Positions 1 through 6,570 of a stretch of DNA of 17,693 nucleotides are shown here, piece by piece. Position 1 is the stretch's first letter, and each line of letters starts with the position of its first letter. The DNA lies in contig URXY01000042.1 of assembly GCA_900552015.1 (NCBI GenBank), forward strand, positions 1 to 17,693, written 5' to 3'. The translations under genes were made by a program, and so were the position numbers. The notes under the pieces are model-generated. The model saw only the letters and a list, made by a program, of their open reading frames with translations, was not told the DNA's origin and did not search any database. This DNA is from an uncultured Eubacteriales bacterium. GTDB taxonomy: Bacteria; Bacillota; Clostridia; Oscillospirales; Oscillospiraceae.

Positions 1-348
1 AAATTTGAAAAAATATAGCATAGCCGACGAAACTCGTCAATTTTTGAAGAGGAACTTAACGCGGATTTAGCACGACCTTGCGCGAAGGGAGAAGGTGCGG
101 CAGATGATAGCGGTTTTTACCAGAAAAAGACGGCAACTTTTGCCGATTTAGACAATAGAAATGCTTGCGGTGAGGTGATATTATACAGAAAAGGCGGAGA
201 AAATCCAAGAAAAATGTTGAATGAGCACAAAAGTGCTAAAGGCAAAAAACAGGATACCGCCACGAACCAATGGGGAAGTATACAGTTTCACCAAAATCAA
301 GGAGTAAGTTCAACGTATTTTTCCTATATTGGCAATAGCATTAAATGA
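1..348 (+). pseudogene. Frameshifted, 5'-truncated remnant of an unrecognised gene
   Basis: An open frame runs from just after a TAG at 16-18 to the TGA at 346-348, but it has no ATG before 214 and no ribosome site. From base 2 another frame reads N-L-K-K-Y-S-I-A-D-E-T-R-Q-F before it closes. Joining the two at the TTTTT run near 41-45, as if one T were lost, gives one plausible protein of about 115 residues whose 5' end lies outside the window. Codons such as AGA, TTA and ATA are common here and rare in the neighbours, which suggests foreign or decayed DNA. I do not recognise the family. A shorter intact gene starting at GTG 175 or ATG 214 is possible but has no start signal. Confidence 0.4.
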
Positions 349-381
349 TTTATCGTGCTATCATGTCACCACGATAAATCA
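346..381. repeat. Perfect 12-bp inverted repeat at the end of the remnant
   Basis: The arms 346-357 (TGATTTATCGTG) and 370-381 are exact reverse complements around a 12-nt loop. The left arm begins with the stop codon of the upstream frame. There is no T-run after it on either strand, so it is a weak terminator candidate. It could also be an operator or the end of a mobile element. Confidence 0.5.
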
Positions 382-503
382 ACAAAGCGCGTGAACAGGA
401 GATGGTCGGAGAAAACAGAGAAAAGCAGAGTGGAATTTGCGCCCCGTTGAGCAAGGGAGTGGGGACCCTTACCGAACAACATCAAACATTTTAGGAGGAC
501 TAT

Positions 504-2678
504 ATGAAAAGAGGCATGCTCAGAAGGCTTCTCTGCACCTGCGTGGTGACGGCTGCGGCCTTTGCCGCAACGACCATCAGCGCGTCCGCTTGCACGACGA
601 TCTACGTCGGCGGCGATCTGAACGAGGAGGGGACTCCCTTCGTCGCCCGCACGGAGGACTACGGCTCCGATTACAACAAGCTCTGGTTCATCAGCGAGAG
701 CGGCAATTGGAAACAGGGCGACCACTATGTCGGCTGCCCGGCATACGGCCCGTTCGAGTGGGACTTCACCCACGACAGCTATCGCTTCACCTACTTCACC
801 AACGATATCTACTATGACGGCACCTGTCCCGAGTGCGGCAAAAAGACCGACCACTACTCCTACACTGAGTTTGGCACGAACGAAAAGGGCGTGTCCGTCT
901 CCGCGACCGAGACCCTTTACGGCAACGCCAAGGTAACAGAGGTCGACCCGTACCGCGACGCCGACTGGGCGAAGGAAAACGGCAATGCCCGCATCGGCAT
1001 CGAAGAGACCGATATCCCGACCATCATCCTGGCCGAGGCCTCTTCCGCGCGCGAGGGCGTGGAGCTGCTGCTCGACATCTATGAGAACTACGGCTGCGTA
1101 TACGCCTCCGGCGTGTTCATCTGCGACAAGGACGAGGTCTGGTACATTGAGAACTGCAGCGGCACGCAGTATGTCGCCATCAAGCTCAACAACAACATGA
1201 TCTTCCTTGAGCCCAACATGGCCGTCATCGGCCGCGTCGATCTGGACGATGAGAACGTCATCGCCTCCAAGGACCTGATCGCTGTGGCGAAGAAGGCAGG
1301 TACCTTCGTCGGCGACGAGGAAAAGAACATCATCGACTTCCGCGCGTCCTACGCTCGCATCAGCGAGACGATGGACCAGCGCATGATCGACGGCCTCAAC
1401 TACCTGAACGCTACTTACAAATATGACAGTGACGCGCTCGTGGCCGACAACACGAAGTTCACCATCTCCGACCTTGACGCAAACGACAAGCTCGTTGCGC
1501 TCTACACCAACATCAAGGCCGACCGCAAGCTCGACAAGGACGATATCTTCGGCTACTACAAGCTCTCCTCCATCGGCAAGGCCAGCAACCAGGAGATCGA
1601 GATATTCCAGCTCTTCAAGGATCGTCCGGTCGAGACCGCGACCGTGGGCTGGGTCGGCGTCGGCAATATGTCCTACAACGTGTTCGTCCCGTACTATCCC
1701 ATGCTGATCGACGGCATGTACAAGGGCTATCAGGTCAGCACCGCGTCCGCGGAGTTCACGACCGAGAAGCCTGACACCTTCTGTACCTACGGCACGAGCT
1801 GGGCGCAGGATGCCGAGGGCAACTGGCAGCGCGTTTCCGGTTTCAAGACCTATCCGAGCAACTGGAAGGATTCCTATTACTTCACGTTTGAGGGCCTTGG
1901 CGGCTACATCGCCAACGCCGAGAAGATCACCGGCGCGCCGCTGAAGGCTGAGGCCAAGACCTACGTCGCCGATAAGCTCGCTGCCCTTCAGCAGGAGCTT
2001 TACAAGGACTTCGTCACGACCGACGAGCTCGCCAAGGCGAGCGACGCCCGCGCCCTTGCCACCGAGAACGGCAAGGCCATGGCCGAAAAGGCGCACAAGC
2101 TGGGCGTTGAACTGGTCGAGTACATCACGAAGGACGACGCGCTTGAGCCCGGTCACTTCACCGATGTCAAGGCCGGTGCCTACTATGAGGACGCTGTGAA
2201 ATGGGCGGTCGACAAGGCCGTTACCTCCGGCAAGACCGTGACGACCTTTGCTCCCAACGAGTCCTGCACCCGTGCGCAGGCCGTCACGTTCCTGTGGCGC
2301 GCCGCCGGCAGCCCGGAGCCGACCGCAAGCGAGATGGCCTTCACCGATGTGAAGGCGGACAGCTATTACTACAAGGCCGTCCTGTGGGCCGTGGAAAATG
2401 GCATCACCTCCGGTATGAGCGACACGCTGTTCGCGCCCAACGCGACCTGCTCGCGCAGCCAGATCGTTACCTTCCTCTACCGCATGGAAAAGTCTCCCGA
2501 GGCGACGGCGGAGGACCCGTTCACCGACGTGAAAGCTGGCGCGTTCTATGAGAGCGCCGTCCTGTGGGCCGTGGAAAACGGTGTGACCACCGGCGCGACG
2601 GCCACCACCTTCGACCCCGCAGGCGACTGCACGCGCGGTCAGATCGTTATCTTCCTGTACCGCTGCCTGAACAAGTAA
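504..2678 (+). CDS. Secreted C69-family dipeptidase with three C-terminal SLH domains
   Basis: The 724-residue protein starts with a signal peptide (residues 1-29) ending ASA, directly before Cys30 in the motif CTTIYVGG. In peptidase family C69 (PepD-like, N-terminal nucleophile) the first Cys of the mature chain is the catalytic nucleophile, so here signal cleavage itself would expose it. Residues 30 to about 540 form the peptidase domain. Three SLH repeats follow, each starting F-T-D-V-K-A and ending with a FLxR-type segment, and these normally hold a protein to secondary cell-wall polymer. An extra C-P-E-C-G-K-K segment sits at residues 108-114. The start is supported by AGGAGG at 493-498, five bases before ATG. 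No promoter stands out in 382-490. A good terminator follows, so it is probably monocistronic. Likely role: peptide hydrolysis at the cell surface. Family and anchoring are firm, the substrate is not known. Confidence 0.92.
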   Translation: MKRGMLRRLLCTCVVTAAAFAATTISASACTTIYVGGDLNEEGTPFVARTEDYGSDYNKLWFISESGNWKQGDHYVGCPAYGPFEWDFTHDSYRFTYFTNDIYYDGTCPECGKKTDHYSYTEFGTNEKGVSVSATETLYGNAKVTEVDPYRDADWAKENGNARIGIEETDIPTIILAEASSAREGVELLLDIYENYGCVYASGVFICDKDEVWYIENCSGTQYVAIKLNNNMIFLEPNMAVIGRVDLDDENVIASKDLIAVAKKAGTFVGDEEKNIIDFRASYARISETMDQRMIDGLNYLNATYKYDSDALVADNTKFTISDLDANDKLVALYTNIKADRKLDKDDIFGYYKLSSIGKASNQEIEIFQLFKDRPVETATVGWVGVGNMSYNVFVPYYPMLIDGMYKGYQVSTASAEFTTEKPDTFCTYGTSWAQDAEGNWQRVSGFKTYPSNWKDSYYFTFEGLGGYIANAEKITGAPLKAEAKTYVADKLAALQQELYKDFVTTDELAKASDARALATENGKAMAEKAHKLGVELVEYITKDDALEPGHFTDVKAGAYYEDAVKWAVDKAVTSGKTVTTFAPNESCTRAQAVTFLWRAAGSPEPTASEMAFTDVKADSYYYKAVLWAVENGITSGMSDTLFAPNATCSRSQIVTFLYRMEKSPEATAEDPFTDVKAGAFYESAVLWAVENGVTTGATATTFDPAGDCTRGQIVIFLYRCLNK

Positions 2679-2710
2679 ACGCGGAGCAGGAGATGCGCGA
2701 AGTATAAAGG

Positions 2711-2743
2711 ACGCCCCCGAGGCTGCGCTTCGGGGGCGTTTTT
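2711..2743 (+). terminator. Intrinsic terminator after the SLH dipeptidase
   Basis: Stem 2711-2720 (ACGCCCCCGA) pairs perfectly with 2730-2739, around a short loop with one further G-C pair, and is followed by TTTTT at 2739-2743. It lies 33 bases past the stop codon. Confidence 0.9.
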
Positions 2744-2765
2744 CTGTGAAATATTGCAGAGAAAT

Positions 2766-2781
2766 ATCAACAGATGTTGAT
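2766..2781. promoter_or_regulatory. Candidate operator upstream of degV
   Basis: ATCAACA at 2766-2772 and TGTTGAT at 2775-2781 form a perfect 7-bp dyad with a 2-bp gap. It sits between the previous gene's terminator and degV, about 130 bases before the start. I could not place a convincing promoter beside it. Confidence 0.35.
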
Positions 2782-2836
2782 GTTCAGTTGAAGGAGAGTT
2801 CATTTTGCGGCCATAGAATGCTATCACTGAAGCTAT

Positions 2837-2860
2837 ATCCGGGCGGCAAAGCGCCGGGAT
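2837..2860 (+). other. Hairpin in the degV leader
   Basis: AT-CCGG-g-CG (2837-2844) can pair with CG-CCGG-g-AT (2852-2860), leaving two single bulged G residues and a loop of about six bases. There is no U-tract, so it is not a terminator. It matches no riboswitch consensus I can recall. Confidence 0.25.
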
Positions 2861-2913
2861 CAATGAGATAAGAGCGGCCTGCGCGGTCGCGTGATACAGG
2901 AGGGACCCTTACG

Positions 2914-3756
2914 ATGCGAGTGAAGATCATTTCCGACAGCACGTGCGACCTGTCGCCCGCGCTGCTCGAGCGCTATGATATCGCCGTCACGCCGCTGTGC
3001 GTCATCAAGGACGGCAAGGACTTCCACGATGGTGTGGACATCACGCCCGCCGACATTTTTGCCCACGTGGACGGCGGCGGAGACCTTTGCAGCACGTCTG
3101 CGGTCAGCCAGTACGAGTACGGCGAGATGTTCGCGCGCTACGCGAACGAGTATGACGCGGTGGTGCAGATCACCATCGGCGCGAATTTCTCCTGCTGCTA
3201 TCAGAATGCCTGCGCCGCGGCGCAGGAGTATGCGAACGTCTTTGTGGTCGATTCGGAGAATCTGAGTACCGGCCAGGGCCTCCTGGTCGTCGCGGCGGCG
3301 AAACTCGCTGAACAGGGCCTCTCCGGTGCGGAGATCGCCGAGCGCATGCGCGCGCTCGTGCCGAAGGTCGAGGCGAGCTTCCTCATCGAGCGGCTCGACT
3401 ATATGCGAAAGGGCGGGCGCTGCTCCGCCGTCGCCGCGCTGGGCGCGAACCTGCTGAACCTCAAGCCCTGCATCGAGGTGCGAAACGGCAAGATGGCCGT
3501 GTGCAAGAAGTACCGCGGCTCGTTTGAAAAGTGCATCCGCCAGTACGTGAAAGATCGTCTCGACGGACGCGCCGATATCGCTCCAGACCTCGCCTTCATC
3601 ACGCATCCCGCCTGCCAGAAAAACGTGGTAGATGCGGCGATGGAGGAGGCGGCACGGTATGGCTCGTTCGACGAGGTCGTCGAAACGCACGCGGGCTGCA
3701 CGGTCTCCTGCCACTGCGGCCCGAACACGCTCGGCATCCTGTTTGTGAGGAAATAA
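2914..3756 (+). CDS. DegV family fatty-acid-binding protein
   Basis: The 280-residue protein has the usual DegV length and layout: an N-terminal S-D-S-T-C-D motif (residues 8-13), T-S-A-V-S near 68, the V-V-D-S-E-N-L-S-T-G-Q-G segment near 110-121 and the R-L-x-Y-M-R-K-G-G-R segment near 160. DegV proteins bind a single fatty acid between two domains. In Gram-positive bacteria related FakB proteins present it to the kinase FakA, but no FakA-like gene is in this window. AGGAGGG at 2898-2904 lies nine bases before ATG. The gene stands alone between two terminators. It is rich in Cys compared with many homologues, as expected for an anaerobe. No signal peptide, so cytoplasmic. Whether this copy serves FakA is inference. 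Confidence 0.92.
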   Translation: MRVKIISDSTCDLSPALLERYDIAVTPLCVIKDGKDFHDGVDITPADIFAHVDGGGDLCSTSAVSQYEYGEMFARYANEYDAVVQITIGANFSCCYQNACAAAQEYANVFVVDSENLSTGQGLLVVAAAKLAEQGLSGAEIAERMRALVPKVEASFLIERLDYMRKGGRCSAVAALGANLLNLKPCIEVRNGKMAVCKKYRGSFEKCIRQYVKDRLDGRADIAPDLAFITHPACQKNVVDAAMEEAARYGSFDEVVETHAGCTVSCHCGPNTLGILFVRK

Positions 3757-3761
3757 GAAGA

Positions 3762-3798
3762 GACCACCGTATGGATCGTCATACGGTGGTCCTTTTTT
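3762..3798 (+). terminator. Intrinsic terminator of degV, shared with a convergent gene
   Basis: GACCACCGTATG (3762-3773) pairs perfectly with 3780-3791 around a 6-nt loop, followed by a T6 run at 3793-3798. The convergent minus-strand gene ends at 3798, so the stem may also stop transcription from that side, although the minus-strand U-tract is poor. Confidence 0.9.
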
Positions 3799-4022
3799 CA
3801 GTGCTTGGCGCCTTTTCGCCGGAAAATGACCGCGAGCGCGGCGCAGACCGCGATGGCGGCGGCGTAGGGGATCACGAGCAGAAACGCGGTGCTCGCCGGT
3901 GCGCTGTAAGAAGCATAGCGGATGCCCCAGAGCATATCGCAGTAGTTGAACGCGACAACGGCGCACATCACGTCAGAGAGCAGAATCGCCAGCGCGGCGA
4001 AGGTACAGGACAGAGCTTTCAT
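3798..4022 (-). CDS. Small two-helix membrane protein
   Basis: The 74-residue protein has two hydrophobic segments (about residues 5-26 and 44-66) joined by a short polar loop, and ends with a basic R-R-K-G-A-K-H tail. I do not recognise a family. AAGGAGG (4036-4030) lies seven bases before ATG and overlaps the stop codon of the upstream regulator gene, which ends at 4035. The two are therefore almost certainly co-transcribed and translationally coupled. Small membrane proteins next to a membrane-tethered XRE regulator often belong to the same regulatory or transport unit; a role as a partner of that regulator is inference. Confidence 0.75.
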   Translation of the reverse strand: MKALSCTFAALAILLSDVMCAVVAFNYCDMLWGIRYASYSAPASTAFLLVIPYAAAIAVCAALAVIFRRKGAKH

Positions 4023-4034
4023 GGAGAGACCTCC

Positions 4035-4484
4035 TTATTTGTGTTTGGTGCTTTTGAGCAGCAGCGCCGCGCCCGCGGCGATGGCCGCGACGCAGAGCAG
4101 CAGAAAAATGCCACTGCCGTCGATGCGGATCATCGACGATCCGCTGATCTGCGCGGGAACGGACGGGACAAGGATCGACAAAACGCCATAGACGATCAGC
4201 GCGGCCGCGCCGCCGAAGCAGAGAATGAGGCTCAAAAGCCGCATCGTCCGGTGCTCCTCCTGCGCTTCGGCGGGCGCGGCATCCGGCGCGCCGTCCTTCA
4301 AAAGATAGTCGAGCGAGACGCCGAAGTGATTGCTCAGCGCGAGGAGCTTGTCGCTCTCGGGAGTCGCGCTGCCGCCCTCCCATTTGGAGATGGCTTGGCG
4401 CGAGACGTTCAGCGCCTCCGCAAGCTGCTCCTGCGAAAGACCGCTCTTTTTGCGCAGCGCGTAGAGTTTTTCAGGTAGTGCCAT
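4035..4484 (-). CDS. XRE-family regulator with a C-terminal membrane anchor
   Basis: The 149-residue protein has an N-terminal Cro/CI helix-turn-helix domain (about residues 2-62, with G-L-S-Q-E-Q-L-A-E-A-L-N-V-S-R-Q-A-I-S-K-W-E), an Ala/Glu-rich linker and two membrane helices (about 80-105 and 122-145). An upstream in-frame ATG exists at 4508, but AAGGAGGA (complement of 4487-4494) lies just before the ATG at 4484, which decides the start. Regulators of this build, DNA-binding and membrane-bound, are common in Clostridia and usually act on their own operon or on neighbouring membrane protein genes. It is followed 12 bases later by the small membrane protein gene. The signal it senses is unknown. 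Confidence 0.88.
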   Translation of the reverse strand: MALPEKLYALRKKSGLSQEQLAEALNVSRQAISKWEGGSATPESDKLLALSNHFGVSLDYLLKDGAPDAAPAEAQEEHRTMRLLSLILCFGGAAALIVYGVLSILVPSVPAQISGSSMIRIDGSGIFLLLCVAAIAAGAALLLKSTKHK

Positions 4485-4528
4485 GGTTCCTCCTTTCGCA
4501 AAAAGCATAGCGCCAACGTGCGTAAAGT

Positions 4529-4557
4529 GCTATATATTCGTGTAGGCGATCGCGCAA
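4529..4557 (-). promoter_or_regulatory. Possible promoter of the XRE/membrane-protein pair
   Basis: On the minus strand TTGCGC (complement of 4552-4557) is followed after 17 bases by TATAGC (complement of 4529-4534). The spacing is right but both hexamers are imperfect. It lies about 45 bases before the start codon. Confidence 0.35.
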
Positions 4558-4645
4558 CCGTGGGTAGCAATGAAGACTTTTTGCGGAAAACTGTCCTGTT
4601 TTCACTCATTTTACCATGCAGAGGGGGAAAGCGCCAGCGGAGAGC

Positions 4646-4679
4646 AAAAAATCGCCCGAACAAGTCTTGTTCGGGCAAT
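4646..4679 (-). terminator. Intrinsic terminator of the minus-strand gene ending at 4686
   Basis: GCCCGAACAA (4654-4663) pairs perfectly with 4667-4676 around a 3-nt loop. On the minus strand it is followed by T6 (complement of 4646-4651). It begins only a few bases after the stop codon. Confidence 0.9.
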
Positions 4680-4685
4680 CGCGTC

Positions 4686-5021
4686 TTAATTCTGCTCCTC
4701 GGCGGGGGCGTCCTTCTTTTCAAGCTCCGCGCGCAGCATACGGTTTTCGGCCTGCAGGGCGTCAAGCTTGTCGTTCAGCGGGGCGAGCTGCTTTTTGAGC
4801 TCGCGCGCGACGATGCCCTGATAGAACTTGTATCGGCTCGCTGTGCCGGCTGCGGCGCACACGACAGTCACGCCGCCGGCGATGAGGCCGGCCTTTTTCC
4901 AGTCGACCTTGCGGACGACTTGCAGCACGGCGCGCTGGTCGAGCTTTTTGCCGCGCAGCGGCGCGGGCGCAGCGCTCTCCGCGCGCACGGGGAGAATGTG
5001 GATGGTTTCGAGCATTTTCAT
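4686..5021 (-). CDS. Small single-helix membrane protein with a C-terminal coiled coil
   Basis: The 111-residue protein has a soluble basic N-terminus, a K-K-A-G-L-I-A-G-G-V start to a hydrophobic segment at about residues 44-62, and a Leu-heptad region at about 72-103 (L-K-K-Q-L, L-N-D-K-L, L-Q-A-E-N, L-R-A-E-L) followed by an acidic tail. This suggests a membrane-anchored coiled-coil protein, perhaps oligomeric or a scaffold. I do not recognise the family. AAGGAGGA (complement of 5029-5036) lies seven bases before ATG. It has its own promoter and terminator and is divergent from the metallophosphoesterase gene. Confidence 0.75.
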   Translation of the reverse strand: MKMLETIHILPVRAESAAPAPLRGKKLDQRAVLQVVRKVDWKKAGLIAGGVTVVCAAAGTASRYKFYQGIVARELKKQLAPLNDKLDALQAENRMLRAELEKKDAPAEEQN

Positions 5022-5060
5022 CGGATCGTCCTCCTTGATCCAGTTTATTTTTCGACTCTA

Positions 5061-5089
5061 AAGGTATCATGCCGCATGCGGAATGTCAA
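5061..5089 (-). promoter_or_regulatory. Promoter of the small coiled-coil gene, with a palindrome in the spacer
   Basis: On the minus strand a perfect TTGACA (complement of 5084-5089) is followed after 17 bases by TACCTT (complement of 5061-5066), with a TG one base before the -10 (extended -10). The spacer contains the 10-bp palindrome CCGCATGCGG (5072-5081), a possible operator. Confidence 0.6.
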
Positions 5090-5102
5090 CCGCGGGGATG
5101 CG

Positions 5103-5131
5103 TTGCAATGGATAGAAAAACGTGCTATGAT
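5103..5131 (+). promoter_or_regulatory. Promoter of the metallophosphoesterase gene
   Basis: TTGCAA (5103-5108) and TATGAT (5126-5131) are separated by exactly 17 bases, about 55 bases before the start codon at 5187. It faces away from the promoter at 5061-5089. Confidence 0.65.
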
Positions 5132-5150
5132 GACCGAAGATTTTTGATTC

Positions 5151-5186
5151 GAAAGGAAGCGAGGGGAGCGATGCTCCCGCGTTGAC
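5151..5186 (+). promoter_or_regulatory. Structured ribosome-binding region with a mini-ORF
   Basis: GGGAGC (5164-5169) and GCTCCC (5173-5178) form a perfect hairpin with a 3-nt loop. It lies between the purine-rich AAAGGAAG (5152-5159) and ATG 5187. Folded, it would bring that site to about 12 bases from the start. The region also contains a four-codon frame, ATG 5171 to TGA 5185, ending one base before ATG 5187. Confidence 0.4.
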
Positions 5187-6377
5187 ATGATCGCGATTCT
5201 GCTTGCGCCGGTGTACCTGCTGGCGAATTACTATTTACTGCGCCGCGTGATGGGCTGGGTGAAAGCCTGGTTCCCGTTTTTCCGCACAGCGCGCCACTGG
5301 GCGCTGCCCGTGGCTGTGCAGGCGTTTCTGGCCTGCTCCATTGTCATCGCGTTTTTCCTGCCGGAGGGGCGGGCGCGGCGCGTGATGAAGCTCATCGGCA
5401 ACTACTGGCTCGGCGTGCTGCTGTACGTGTTGCTCGCGGTCATCGCGGCGGACCTGCTGCGGCTGCTGCTGGGGTACGTGCTGCCGTTCAAGCACATTTT
5501 CGTCACGACACAGATGCACCGCATCGCGGGCTGCGTGTGCGCGCTCGTCATTTTGATCGCATCCATCTGGGGCGTCGTCAACGCGCGCATCATTCATGTA
5601 ACGCCGTATGACGTGACGGTCGATAAGACTGTTGAGGGCATGGACGAGATGAAGGTCGTGCTCGTAGCCGACCTGCACCTCGGCTACAACATCGGCGAAA
5701 AGCAGATGCAGCAGATGGTGGATCGGATCAACGAACAGGACGCCGACCTCGTCGTCATCGCGGGAGACATCTTCGATAACGAGTGGGAGGCGGTGGAAGC
5801 CCCTGAGACCATCGCCGCCACGCTGCGCAGCATCCGGTCGAAATACGGCGTTTACGCCTGCTACGGCAACCACGACATCGAAGAGCCGGTGCTCGCAGGC
5901 TTCACCTTCCGTCAGAGCGCGAAAAAGGAGAGCGACCCGCGCATGGACGAATTCTTGAAGGACGCGAACATCACGCTCCTGCGTGACGAGGGCATGCTCA
6001 TCGACGGAAAGTTCTACCTTTATGGCCGCCCCGACGCGCACCGCCCGGGCCGAGGTATCGAGACGCGCAAAACGCCCGACGAGATCACAGCAGGTCTGGA
6101 TAAGGATAAGCCCATCATCGTCCTCGACCACCAGCCCAAAGAATTACAGGAGCTCGCGGACGCGGGCGTCGACGTAGACCTCTGCGGCCACACGCACGAT
6201 GGACAGATGTTCCCGGGAAATCTCACCATCAAGCTGATGTGGGAAAATGCCTGCGGGTATCTCCAAAAGGGAAAGATGCACAACATCGTCACCTCCGGCG
6301 TCGGGCTATTCGGACCCAATATGCGCGTGGGGACAAAAGCAGAGATCTGCCCGATCACGGTTCATTTTGCAAAATAA
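5187..6377 (+). CDS. Membrane-anchored calcineurin-like metallophosphoesterase
   Basis: The 396-residue protein has about four membrane helices in residues 1-135 and then a calcineurin-like phosphoesterase domain. All metal-site motifs are present: D162-L-H164-L-G, G-D194-I-F-D-N, G-N228-H229-D, D314-H315-Q-P and G-H335-T-H337-D-G-Q. This is the YkuE/YaeI-like architecture, whose members hydrolyse phosphodiester or pyrophosphate bonds, some on UDP-sugar or lipid-linked substrates; the substrate here cannot be assigned. No in-frame start codon exists between the upstream TGA at 5145 and ATG 5187, yet the usual Shine-Dalgarno distance is missing, so initiation probably uses the structured leader or coupling to the mini-ORF. 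It is a single-gene unit ended by the hairpin near 6531-6567. Confidence 0.9.
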   Translation: MIAILLAPVYLLANYYLLRRVMGWVKAWFPFFRTARHWALPVAVQAFLACSIVIAFFLPEGRARRVMKLIGNYWLGVLLYVLLAVIAADLLRLLLGYVLPFKHIFVTTQMHRIAGCVCALVILIASIWGVVNARIIHVTPYDVTVDKTVEGMDEMKVVLVADLHLGYNIGEKQMQQMVDRINEQDADLVVIAGDIFDNEWEAVEAPETIAATLRSIRSKYGVYACYGNHDIEEPVLAGFTFRQSAKKESDPRMDEFLKDANITLLRDEGMLIDGKFYLYGRPDAHRPGRGIETRKTPDEITAGLDKDKPIIVLDHQPKELQELADAGVDVDLCGHTHDGQMFPGNLTIKLMWENACGYLQKGKMHNIVTSGVGLFGPNMRVGTKAEICPITVHFAK

Positions 6378-6387
6378 AAATTTTTGC

Positions 6388-6404
6388 CCCGCGCTGCGCG
6401 CGGG
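6388..6404. other. GC-rich hairpin after the metallophosphoesterase gene
   Basis: CCCGCGC (6388-6394) and GCGCGGG (6398-6404) pair perfectly around a 3-nt loop. No T-run follows on the plus strand. On the minus strand the next bases are CAAAAATTTTT, which is not a clean U-tract. Its role is uncertain. Confidence 0.4.
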
Positions 6405-6410
6405 ATGCTC

Positions 6411-6518
6411 GTGCAACGCATGATGCGGCTGCCAGCCCAAAAGGGGTATTCTCTTTCGCAAAAGAGAACAGCCCCCTTTACCCCGTGCAGCGCCGTGGGG
6501 CTGCATTTCCCTTTGCAC
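6411..6518. repeat. Imperfect long inverted repeat, candidate dispersed element
   Basis: Outer ends GTGCAA (6411-6416) and TTGCAC (6513-6518) are inverted. Inside, AAAGGGG (6440-6446) can pair with the CCCC-TTT side (about 6472-6479), and TTCTCTTT (6449-6456) pairs perfectly with AAAGAGAA (6461-6468) around a CGCA loop. The whole folds as one branched hairpin and contains no convincing gene. It may be a small non-autonomous repeat or a processed 3' RNA structure. Confidence 0.4.
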
Positions 6519-6530
6519 TTATGCGAAGAA

Positions 6531-6567
6531 AAAAGAGCCGCCTCTCGCAAGAGAGACAGCTCTTTTT
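6531..6567. terminator. Bidirectional intrinsic terminator
   Basis: AAAAGAGC (6531-6538) pairs with GCTCTTTT (6559-6566), with an inner CTCTC/GAGAG stem (6542-6546 with 6551-6555) capped by GCAA. T-runs flank it on both strands, so it can end the plus-strand metallophosphoesterase transcript and the minus-strand operon that stops at 6571. Confidence 0.8.
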
Positions 6568-6570
6568 CCT

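Noticed and set aside
366..2156. A 596-codon minus-strand open frame opposite the SLH dipeptidase
   Set aside because: It mirrors the dipeptidase codons in GC-rich DNA, has no recognisable domain and shows a Val/Leu/Gly/Asp-rich composition typical of antisense shadow frames.
2160..2670. Threefold repeated DNA at the end of the dipeptidase gene
   Set aside because: This reflects the three SLH domains at protein level, not a separate DNA repeat or CRISPR array.
2837..2912. A possible cyclic-di-GMP riboswitch in the degV leader
   Set aside because: Only a GGCAAAG-like string resembles part of the motif; the paired receptor helices and loop sequences are missing.
2860..3966. A 368-codon minus-strand frame opposite degV
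   Set aside because: It spans degV and its terminator, and its sequence has no domain; degV on the other strand is unambiguous.
3531..4478. A 315-codon plus-strand frame from degV across the XRE gene
   Set aside because: It crosses a strong terminator and is a shadow of real genes on both strands.
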